NCBI GenBank assembly: GCA_014529385.2 | Contig: CM043948.1 | Location: 83,115,260 to 83,179,259 of the forward strand | Source: Adiantum capillus-veneris | Lineage: Eukaryota > Streptophyta > Polypodiopsida > Polypodiales > Pteridaceae | Reading direction: 5' to 3' | Length of the DNA stretch: 64,000 nt | Shown: piece by piece, positions 34,818 to 46,800 of the stretch | Position numbering within the stretch: position 1 is the stretch's first letter | How the letters are laid out: the number at the start of each line of letters is the position of its first letter | Translations under genes and position numbers: made by a program | The notes under the pieces: generated by a model | Seen by the model: only the letters and a program-made list of their open reading frames with translations | What the model was told of the DNA's origin: nothing | Database searches by the model: none

Positions 34818-37800
34818 TCCAGCTCACGCCTTTGTATTCCCTTTGTATCAGCTTTCACCCCACCCCTACCCACTATTTTTCTTTTCACTTCTTTGTACTT
34901 TTTGTACCTAGACCCGGTATTAGATTCACCACATGTAACCTTTTGGTCTCATAGGTCATTTTGGCCTTTTGAAGACATTAATATAAATTTCATTCCATAA
35001 CGTTTCTCTCTCTCTCTCTCCCCCCCATGGGTTTGGACTCTCTCTCACTGTTTTTAGGGTTTCGTCACCTCGTTTTTACTGTTTTAAGGGTTTCGTCATT
35101 GTTTTTTTGCTGTTTTTAGGGTTTTGAATCTGTTTTTTTGTTGTTTTTCCGGGTATCATCACTGTTTCTTGCTGTTTTTTAGGATTTTGAAACTGTTTTT
35201 TGTCGTTTTTAGGGTTTCGTCACTGTTTTTTAGGGTTTCAAATATGTGTTTTACATTTTTTAAAAGTTTCGAAGCTGATTTTCTCTGTTTTTAAGGGTTT
35301 CATAAGCGTTTCTTGCTATTTTTAAGAGTTTCTTGTATTTTTTTGGTTGTTTTGGTCTTTCTCTCTCTCATGGTCTCCCTCCATTGGGCTACCCATTGAC
35401 CCTCTTTCACATGGCCTCTTCAGTGGCTATAGCCTGCCTCCCTCTCAACATGAAGTTCTCCATTACCAACAAGTAGATATCAACACTTGAAGTTGAAGTG
35501 AAGGAGTGGAAGAAAGAGATGGAGGCAACCTTTTCAAAAGATGGAGGAATGGATAGAGGAGAAGAAGAACCTATGCGAAAGGATTTCTCGCGTCGAAGAG
35601 CAAGCGGCTTCACAAGAAGCCACAATCCGAACTCTCCAAGGTGAACTTCTTGTAGCAAAAAGTGGGCGGCTCGAAGAAGGCGAAATTCCGCGATCCATGA
35701 TGGTAGAATTGAATACCATGAGAGAAGAAATACGGGTTATCAAGGAAGATGAGGAGAAGAAGTCATGGGCCGTGGTCATCTCTGCAACACAAAAGAAAGT
35801 AGAAGAGGCCGAAAAATGGATTGAGGTCACCAAGAAAGGGAAAGGTAAGGAAGCTCCTTGTACACCCACTCTTATTAACACGACCTTGGAAGAGAAACAA
35901 AGGAGGAGGATGTGGGCTCTACATGTGAGGGTAACCGGCCTCAAGGACATAAACAATGTAGAAAAAGAGGTCACAATCCTCAGATCCATGATGGGGATGG
36001 ACAAGCCTTCACACACAAAGGCATGGAGAATGGGCAAGAAGAGTGGTGGCCTGGGAGAATCTTCAAAAGAGAGAGCTCTCATACTACGCTTCCCTCCTTG
36101 GAAGAGAAAAGAAATTCCTGAAAAAGAGGCCTACTCTCAAGAAGACGGGTATTTTCCTTGGTGATGATCTCACTCTCTCACAGCTTGCGCATATGAGAGA
36201 GGTAATGCCAGGGATTATAGCGGCAAGGGAGAAGGGAAAGACGGCCTTTTACAGAGATGGTTGGGTGGTGATTGTAGAGCGGCACTCTACATGACGGTGT
36301 GAGACCTACTGAATATGGCTACTTGGAATTGCAATGGATCTATGAGGTTGGACGTTGGTGCCTTTGAGGATAGTTTCAGAGAAGGACATTGTTTTCTTCT
36401 TAGAGACTCATCAGGCCCCTGGACAGCTTATGCCACATGTGGTGGGACACAGATGGGAGACAGCCCACATGACAGTTGCGAGATTTCAGCATGGGAGTAG
36501 AGGTTCAGGAGGAGTAGCAGTGCTATTTAGGGAGGAGTTACAACCACTACTACATATTGTACGGAGAGATGATCATGCTAGATACATGTGGGTGAGGCTG
36601 AGAGCTGACACATGCCGATTTCTATACATTGCCATATGTTACTTCCCCTCCCTCCCTCCCCCTAGTACGTTAGTATATGCTGCACCCAGACGACAGTCGC
36701 CTTTCTCTATACTAGATGATGATTTAGGGGAGTTTTCTAGGGATGGTGATATCATCCTCCTAGGAGACTTCAATGCCCGAACGGGCAACTCTCAGACAAG
36801 CTTCTACGACACTTCAGATGAGATGCTTAGAGAGCTGGATGTGGATGACTTGGGGCTTGACATATGCTCACATGATAGAGAGTAGACGGAGTATGGGAGA
36901 TGCTCACGGAGATGACGACCACACATGGGTTAGCCATACTTAATGGCTTACAGCGATTTCCTGGAGCGGCTGGTTTCACATGCTTTCCACATAGACACGG
37001 GGCCAGTACAGTGGACTATGTTATGGCACATCGGAGCTTTATTCCTTGTATTCAAGATTTCATAGTGGGAGTCAGACCATTGGGTGTAGCAGTGGATCAC
37101 TCTCTTTTGACATTGTCCGTTTCACTTCAGTATAGTACAGCCTAGAAATCAGGAGGCAGGTCACATACCCGTTGTTGGGGTATAAAGCCCAATGTGGTCG
37201 CCCAGGTAAGTGGGCGGGCCGCCAGGTATGTACACATATTCTTTTGTTAAAACCTAATAAGAACTCACTATGCTCTACACATTACAGTAGAGCGAGTTCA
37301 CCATATCGTCGTGCTCTTCTTCTCGCACTCTCTCTTGCGTCGCACTTCCGCTCGTACTCCTTCAACTGGTATCAGAGCTCAGATCGAGGTTCGGGGCAGC
37401 ACTGCAGGAGGCTAGAGTCACCAGCTCAGATTGGAGTGAAATTCGACAGGCGAAGAATTTCATTCCGAGGTCATCTCGGCCACCGTTCGGCTTCGACAAA
37501 GGTCTGCGCAGGCCATTTTCGACTACGTGGTCTCGACGGATGCAGATCCGACTCTGCAAATTTGGGGTTTTCGGCCTACGATTGCAGGTGCTGAGGATAT
37601 CGACACTCCCAGAGTGTTGATTTGTGGCTGTCTACACATCGAAGGACGGCTCACAGTTCTTGGAGGCGTGTCACATACGACACGGGCGCATCTACACACA
37701 GACTGTAGGCGACATCCACTAGTTCATCAGGTAGCTTGTGTTTGCTGCTTGATATTCCAGATTTCATCCTGACATTGCAGGTACTTCCACATGGGATGTA

Positions 37801-40800
37801 TTGTCAGAGATGATGTATGTTTGTTGAGGGTTTGCTGGCTGTGAGTCACGCAGCAAACAACCGCTGCAGCGGTTACAACATACAGTGGGAAATTTGTGGA
37901 TGTATGACTTTGTGGGAAGTCTATGTATTGTCAGATTTATTGCAGCCTTTGTTGAGGGTCGAGTGAGGTTTTATTGAGTTGGGGGATTCTCGAATGTTGA
38001 GATCCTTTCGCTGATACAGGTCTTGGAGCGATCCCTCGAGCACCCTTAGATAGGCAGCTAGGATGTATTGACTGTGAGTTAGACAGTTGGGATTGCATCT
38101 TTGCTTTACTGCCGTTGAGGCATTGTCGCAGTCTATGCTTATAGGACAGTGACAGGACAGTGAGAGACAGTACAGGTGCAGGACAGGTTTACCCGCAGCT
38201 TACAGTGTCAGAGAGACTGTTTTTTGAGCTGTTTTTTGGTTTGTTTTTAGTACACCAGAGCCATTTTACAAAGGAGACTCTGCCAAAATTTCTGCAGAAT
38301 CTGAAGCTTTCTTGGTTCATTTGACAGGTTGATATTGGTTCAGAGGTCAGTTTACAGGGGAAACTTTGCCGAATTTTTCCCAGGAAAGTAAACCACTGTG
38401 AAGCGTAGCTATGGCTGGATCACAGGACACTGCTCTTTACAATATCAAGAAGCTGGATGAAACCAATTTCCCATTGTGGAAGAAGCAGATTTGGCACGTG
38501 TTGGTACAAAAGAAGCAGATAAAACCTATAAAGCTCAAGGGGATAAAAACAGAAGATATGGACGAAGATGAATGAAGCGAAATGGATGAATTGACACTTT
38601 CTACCATTATGCTGACTTTGGCAGAAAGCGTTTACTTCAATGTAGCAGACGAGATGTCGGCTTATCAAGCATGGTTAAAGCTGAGTGATCTTTATGAGAA
38701 GCAGAGTGCAGCTTCACAGGTATACTGGCTTAAGAAGCTTGTTGACTTGAAGATGAAAGAAGGGACACCTATGTCCAATCATCTGAATGAATTCAACATA
38801 ATCTATAGTCAGTTGTCAGCTCAAGGTGTCAAGTTTGATGAACCTGTTAGAGCTATGTTCCTGTTGATCACTTTGCCGGAAAGTTGGGACACTTTTCGCA
38901 CAACTTTGAGTAATTCTGCACCTCCAGATGGTTTGAACATAGCAGGTGTAGAAGGAAGTCTGCTTACTGAAGAAACCAATAGAAAGACAATGGACAAAGG
39001 CAAAGGAACAGCCTTAGTTGTCAGGGGAAGGACCAAAGAAAAGTACAAAGGTGGAAAGAGGAATCAGTCTCGTAGCAAGTCCCGCAATGCTAAAGGCAAG
39101 AGTGACATAGAATGCTACCATTGTGGCAAGAAGGGTCACATGAAAAGAGACTGCAGAGAATGGAAAGCAGAAAAAGGCAAAGAGAAAGCTGAAGACCATG
39201 GTGAGAAGAACAAGTCCTCAGTGAAGATTCAAGAAATAAATGTGACAAACACTGTTGCAGAGGATGACAGTCTAGTGTTAGGAGACATCTACTTCTTGAA
39301 GAATACAATGGACTCAGCTCTTCTTACAGCATCTGATGGAAATGCACTGAGTGACTGGATTATAGACTGAGGGGCATCACTTCATGTGTCTCCAAACAAG
39401 GAGTGGTTTACTTCTTATGTGACCACTAAAGATCATGTTCGGCTAGGCAATGGGCAGACATGTGAGATCTTAGGTGTTGGAGATGTTCAATTGAAGTTTC
39501 AGAATGGCTCTTCTTTCACGCTGAAGAATGTGAGACATGTTCCCGCAATTACAAAGAGATTGATCAGCACAGGTTTACTTGATGATGCTGGCTACGTCAC
39601 CACTTTTGGACAGAACATGTGGAAGATATCCAAGGGTTCTATGACAGTAGCACATGGAGTAAAGTCTGGAGGACTTTACATGATTTATGTATCAAATGTC
39701 TCTAAAAATGTAATCAATGTAACCGAGCAGCCGAATGTTTCTTTGTGGCATAGCCGGTTAGGACATATGTCCAAGAAGGGAATGGAAATCTTCTCTCGTT
39801 CTGGTTATTTGCCTGGCTTTTCATTTAATGATTTTGAATTCTGTGAACATTGTCTGTATGGTAAGCAAACACAGCAGCCACATAAGCATAGAAGCAGTAG
39901 AAGAGATACACAGTTGTCACTTGTTCATAGTGATTTGTGTGGACCTATGCCTAACCTATCTCTAGGGGGAGCTTCTTACTTTATGACATTTATAGATGAT
40001 TACTCGAGGAAAGTATGCGTTTACTTTCTCAAGCACAAGGATGAAGCGTTTAGTGTTTTCAAAACGTTTGTGACACTTGTGGAGAATCAGAGTGGCAAGA
40101 AGCTTAAATGCTTACGCACTGACAATGGTGGAGAGTATGTTTCAAAGGCCTTTTAGGACTTTTGTGAGTCAAAAGGTATAAAACGTGAACTTACTGCTCC
40201 TTACAATCCTCCTCAAAATGGTGTTGCTGAGAGGATGAATAGGACCATACAAGAGAAGGTCAGAAGTATGTTGTCTAATGCACAGCTGTCAAATGGGTTT
40301 TGGGCTGAAGCTGTATCAACAGCTGTTCATCTTGTAAATAGATCTCCTAGCAAGGTTTTGCAGAAGGATTCAGTGCCAGAGATGGTATGGTCAGGCAAAA
40401 TGCCCTCATACAAGCATCTCAGAGTCTTTGGCTGTGAGGCATATACTCACGTTCCAAAGGAATTTAGGAACAAACTTGAGCCAAAGAGTAGAAAGTGCAT
40501 CTTTCTAGGCTATGGTAATTCTGGTGAGATGGGGTACAGACTTTGGGATCCCGAATCCAGAAAGGTTGTCCGCAGCAATGATGTTCACTTTAATGAATCC
40601 AAATATCATTCTAAACCAGAGAGGGTTGAGGAGATTAGAAGAGTTGTCTTCCAAGAAGATGGACCTGCACGTGCAAGACAAAATGTCAGGGCTCAAGAGG
40701 AGCAAGGACAGGATAGAGTGGAACCACAGGTTGTGGCTGAGCCTGAGCCACCTATTGTGCGTAGATCTGGATGTGTTACGCGACCTCGTGATAGGTTTGT

Positions 40801-43800
40801 TCCATCTATGAACTATGTCATGTTGATTGATTGCAATGAGCCTTCAGAAGCAGTGCAAATGAAGGACTCCGGGAATTGGCAATTGGCCATGCAGTCAGAG
40901 ATGACAGCTCTGCATAAAAACAAGACATGGAAGCTAGGTAAATTACCACAGGGCAAAAAGGCTCTACCTTGTAAATGGGTTTACAGGTATAAGATCACCG
41001 CTCATGATAGTCAGCCAAAGTACAAAGCAAGGCTTGTTGCCAAGGGCTTTAAGCAAGAACAAGGCATTGACTTTGATGAAGTCTTCTCTCCGGTGGTCAA
41101 GATGACTACATTGAGATGCTTTCTTGCATTGGTTGCCATATTAAATTTGGTGTTGCACCAAATGGATGTCAAGACAGCGTTCTTGCATGGTGATTTAGAT
41201 GTGGAAATTTACATGCAGCAGCCAAAAGGGTTTGTTGAGAAAGGCAAGGAAGATTGGGTATGCCAGTTGTTAAAGAGTCTTTATGGCTTAAAACAATCAC
41301 CGAGGGCATGGTACCATAAATTCCACAAGTTTATGCTTTCTCAAGGCTACAAACGTAGTGAGTTCGATCATTGTCTATATACAAAGAAGGCTAAGGATGG
41401 CAGTTGGCTGATCCTTATTTTGTATGTGGATGACATGTTGATTGCTGGCAAGCACTTGGAAGAAATTTCAGCTTTGAAGTCAAAGATGGCAAAATTGTTT
41501 GACATGAAAGACATGGGTGAGGCAAGTCATATACTTGGTATGCGCATTGAGAGAGACAGATCAAAGAAGTTGATTTGGTTATCTCAAACAGAGTATATTG
41601 ACAAGGTTTTGCAACGTTTCAATATGGAGAAGGGAAAGGCACTGAGTGTTCCATTGCCACCATATGTGAAACTTAGCAAACAGGATTGTCCTGTGTCTGA
41701 GGAAGAACAGGCTGAAATGGATAAGATTCCATATGCGTCTGCAGTGGGTAGTTTGATGTATGCAATGATTGCTACTCGCCCAGACATTGCATTTGCAGTG
41801 GGAGTAGTAAGTCGATACATGTCAAACCCAGGCAAGAAACATTGGGAGGCAGTGAAAGGAATATTGAGATACCTGAAAGCTACAAAGAGTATGCGTATAT
41901 GCTATGGGAGTCAAGAGCTAAGTGTAAAGGGTTTTACAGACTCAGATTATGCAGGTGACTTAGACAACCGAAGGTCTATGTCAGGGTATGTCTTTACATT
42001 GGTTGGTGGAGCAGTATCACGGCGTTCTAGATTACAAGATTGGGTTACTCAGTCTACTACAGAGGCTGAATATGTTGCAGCATCAGAGGCATGCAAAGAA
42101 TCAATTTGGCTTAATCGACTAGTAGCAGACTTGTGAATCAAAGAAGAGATGCCTGTGTTATATTGTGATAGTCAAAGTGCTATACAATTGGCTCGCAATC
42201 CAGTTTATCACTCAAAGACAAAGCATGTGGATGTGAAGTATCATTTCATCAGGGAAATGCTCGAGGATAAGCAACTTAAGCTTGTCAAAGTTCACACCAC
42301 AGAAAATCCTGCTGATCTACTTACAAAAGGACTTCCCTCAGAGAGCTTTGCGCATTTTCGCAAGCAATTAGGTGTAGGGTAGTACATTACTTCTCTACAT
42401 CTCTTGTATATTATCTTGTATAGTAGCTTCTCTCACACTTAAAAGTACCACATTGGACTTTAAGTGGGAGGTTGTTGGGGTATAAAGCCCAATGTGGTCG
42501 CCCAGGTAAGTGGGCGGGCCGCCAGGTATGTACACATATTCTTTTGTTAAAACCTAATAAGAACTCACTATGCTCACTGTCATTACTTACAGACAGTCTC
42601 GGATTGCTTCCCGGCACCTTGTGCGACGGAAGAAACGAGCTTATTTGGCCCAGATGGAGCGAGACTTGTATCAACTGTTCTTGAGTAGAGACTCAGGAGA
42701 GGCATGGCAATTCTTTCATGAGCACTCCCCTCCCCCAATGATTACTTCTCCTGATGTGTGGGGTCAATATGCGACATCTTTATATACAGGTCCTTGGCAG
42801 GTTCCCCTTCCAGATCCTACAGAGCCATGCCCACCTACGAGCACCTTCTTTACCACTGAGATGGTAAAGAGAGCCATTGACAGGATGAGGACCAATAGGG
42901 CATATGATCATGATGGTCTAGTAGCAGAGCACTTTATACATGCTAGAGATATGCTGGTAGAGGTTCTTGCAGTGTTGTTCAATCGTGCCATGTGTGAGGG
43001 ATTACCTGAGACTTGGAGGTTGTCTACTATTGTGCCCATCTTCAAGGCAGGTGATCCTATAGAGCCTGGGAATTACCGCACTATTATGGTTGGGCACACA
43101 TTGGCACGGTTGTATGCATCCATTCTTGAGCAGCAACTGAGTAATTGGGCAGAGGGTGAGGGTGTACGAGCAAAGGGCCAGGCCGGTTTTAGGAGGGGTT
43201 TCTCCACTCTTGATCATATTCTGACACTCAGAGCCATCATTGAGGAGGGCAGGTCACATCGAAGACGGATTTGTTGTAGCTTTGTGGATTTCCGCAAAGC
43301 ATTTGACAAGGTATTAAGAGCTCGATTGATGTGCAGATTGGAGGAGATGGGGGTGCCCATACTGTTGATTTGGGGGATTATGGCTCTATACAGATCAACG
43401 ATGGGACATGTACGCACCACGGAGGGGATATCTGATTTAGTTCACTCCACCATTGGGGTGAAGCAGGGTTGCCCATTGCCTCCTACTCAATTTGGTATGT
43501 ATGTTGATATGGTGTCTGATTACATTGACAGAGAGAGTGATAGAGGTTCCCAGCTGGCAGGGACGTGGATCCCATTGTTGTTATATGTTGATGATATTAT
43601 GTTGATCTCTGACTCACCAGAGGGCATGCAGCGACAGTTGGATGCATTACACAGTTTTGCAGAGGATAGTGGATTGTCTATAAACCTTGGTAAAACCAAG
43701 GTTATGGTGTTTAACACCACACCACAGTGGATCAGGAGATCAGCACCGAATTTCACATATGGTCAGGAGATTGTAGAGTATACAGATGCATACACTTACC

Positions 43801-46800
43801 TTGGGGGTTGTCTTCGCTGGGCCGAGGTTTTCTTTGGGGAGAGCAGCAGAGACTAGATTGACTAGAGCTTGTGGGGCCTTGGGAGGCTTGGAGAGGATGT
43901 GTTCGCAGGTTCACTTCCAGGAACCTCGGACAAAGTTATGGCTCTTTGATACTTTAGTAGCCTCAACTATGATGTACGCAGTGCAGATATGTGGACCTTC
44001 TGTAGGCCAAGATGGTTGGAGACGTATGGAGAGGCCCTTGGTATCTATGATCTCTCGATTGATCAGAGCCAAGGCCTCCGTACCCCACGCTATCATTCGA
44101 GCAGAGCTAGCTGCCCCTCCTAGGAGATTGAGGCACTTACCAGATCAGTCTGCTTTGTGCACAGCTTGTGGGCTACTACTAGAGACAGATATGCTAGACT
44201 GGCCCTTGAGTCTTCCAGGAAGTTACTCTTCAGGGGGACATTTCATGCTGGTATGCACAAATGACATCATGGTTTCAGATGCATGGCTTCACCATGGACA
44301 GGCTGCCCCCTTTCCAGTACTCTCCTCAGACACCCTCGATGTCTCTTACACGGGCGGAGATTACTAGACTCATTCGTCAGAACCTGATCCAGCCGGATAC
44401 CAGGAGGACATGGATAGAGCTGCCACAGGAGTTGGGCACGACGATGGCTTTCTATAGAGAGCATCTTCTCCACCTCACAGGAGATGGGTTTGTGATTCGA
44501 CCCAGCTACATGGATACACATATGTCTCATACTTTGCGGTGTGCCATTGGTCAGATACGCACATCCTCACATCAGCTGGAGATTGAGACTGGTAGATTCA
44601 GAGGGATACCAACAGACAACAGGATATGCCGCTTATGCCATCTAGAGCCAGAGAGAGAGAGCTACATTACATATGTCATTGAACAGTGTACTATGAGATT
44701 CGGGGTCGTTTTCACTGCTTATTCATAGGGTTTCGGTCCTTTCTCTAGGGTCATCAGTTATGAGGATCAGAGATGTCTTGGGCTATATCTACTTGAGTTA
44801 CACAGATATAGAGACACTTTACTGAGGAGAGCTAGAGAGATACAGTCTTAGAGACGGATTACAGATTTCTTTTCACTAGATATGGGACAGCCAGAGGAGC
44901 AGCCATCATTGTAGAGCTCGGCCCACACTCATTCGACCACTATCGGCACTCTCATCAACCCAGCACTGGAGCTACGGAGATCAAGACGGCCACGATTGAG
45001 GAGAGAGGCTACACAACATCAACAAAGTGGTTTGTCCGTCAACCTTGGTAAAACCAAGGTCATGGTATTTAATACCACCCCACAGTGGATCAGGAGGTCA
45101 GCACCAGCATTCACATACAGCCAGGAGACTGTGGAGTATATAGATGCGTACACTTACCTCGGAGTGGTTTTTAGTGGGCCAACATTTTCATTGAGGAGGG
45201 CAGCAGAGACTAGACTGACCAGAGCCCATGCAGCATTGGGTAGATTGGAAAGGATGTGTTCATAGGTTCAGTTTCAGGAGCCTAGGACGAAGCTCTGGCT
45301 CTTTGACCCTATGGTGGCTTCTGCATTACTTAATGGAGCTGAGATCTGGGGACCTTCATTAGATCATCATGGGAGGATAGGCCGCAGTGATGGATGGGGG
45401 GACATGGAGAAGCCTCTGGTCTCTATGATCTCGCGGCTCATTAGAGCCAAGGCCTCAGTACCACGTGCTATTGTTCGAGCAGAGCTAGCTGCCCCCCCAC
45501 TAGTGGTTGAGGCGCTCACCAGATCGGTCTCCTTCATACACCGCATGTGGGAACTTCCTAGAGACAGATATCCCCGCCTTGCACTTGAGTCCTCTCGACA
45601 GTTAGCCATGCAGGGAGATACAGCATGCTGGTATGGGGAGATGACATCATGGTTTCAGGCGCATGGGTTCAGCATAGACAGATTGCCTCCCTTCCATTAC
45701 TCACTGGATGCACCCTCTCTGACTCTTACACAGTCCGAGATCACCAGGCTCATTCGCCAGGGCTTGACTCAGCTAGACACCAGGAGGACATAGATAGAGC
45801 CAGCACAAGAGCTGGGCACGAAGATGGCTTTCTACAGAGAGCATCTCCTCCAGCTTACGGTTGATGGCTTTGTGACGAGGCCGAGATACATGGACACCCA
45901 CCTGTCTCATGGGATACGATGTGCTATCGGCCAGATACGTACATCTTCACACCAGCTGCGGATTGAGACTGGGAGATACAGCAGAGTACCAGCAGAGGCT
46001 AGGACATGCCCCTTGTGTGACATCGAGCCTGAGACAGAGTTGCACTACACATGCCACTGTCCCGTCTACTACGAGATACGAGGCCGCTTCCATTGCTTGT
46101 TCAGAGAGGGCTTTGGACCATTCTCCAGAGTCATGCAGTACGAGGATCAGAGATGCTTGGGTTTTTTTTTGCTCGAGCTACGCAAACACAGAGAGAGCCT
46201 GATGAGAGGAGAGGCTAGCCAATCCCAGAGACAGATCACAGATTTCTTTAGAGCTGCCACTGGACACCTGGAGGAGTTACTACCACAGCAGAGCTCGTCG
46301 TCTCACACCAGAGGCACAGTGATCGACCGAGCGACTGAGCTTGGAAGATCCAGATGCCCACGACTGCGGAGGACTACACAGCATCGGCGGAGGCTGCATC
46401 AGAGGATTCGGATCACTTTGGCTCGACATGCACGACGCCCGGTCATACTATTGACCATGGAGGAGATTGATGAGATCGGTCAGCGACCGATGCTGGATCT
46501 CTTGTGATCTAGCTATCCCAGCTAGCTGTTGTTCACACCTAGTAGTTTAAACTTTAGGATTCCATAGTATTTTATTGTGACATTTGTCATTTCATTTTTG
46601 TCATTGTTGTCATCTTGTTACTCTGACTCTGACTTTGTATCAGATCCACCACATTGTAACTTTCTGGTCTCATAGGTCACTTTGGCCTTTTGAAGACGTT
46701 AATATAACATTTCATTTCATTTCATTTTCTCTCTCTCTCCCTCCGTCCCTTCCAATCTCTCTCTGCTGGCGTGACCTGCTGCAGCCTGTTGGCGTGACTT

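Larger units (their letters stand above)
37173..42578 (+). mobile_element. Ty1/copia retrotransposon with a truncated 3' LTR
   Basis: A 192-bp 5' LTR, tRNA-Met primer-binding site, a single gag-pol frame, a polypurine tract and the first 103 bp of the 3' LTR are present. The element sits in LINE-E ORF2 after CCCGT. The deletion at the right border removed about 89 bp of LTR, any target duplication and about 190 bp of LINE-E. Confidence 0.9.
35027..45020 (+). mobile_element. LINE-E, near full-length, split by a copia element
   Basis: 5' leader (35027-35540), ORF1 (35541-36294), ORF2 endonuclease (36315-37172), copia insertion (37173-42578), then RT and C-terminal region (42579-45020). About 190 bp of ORF2 are missing at the copia right border, judged against LINE-A. 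The 3' UTR is missing: the copy is joined to LINE-F within the last ORF2 block, without (CT)n. Confidence 0.85.

Noticed and set aside
34749-35000. Ser-Leu repeat frames over (CT)n tracts
   Set aside because: They are microsatellite artefacts next to LINE 3' ends.
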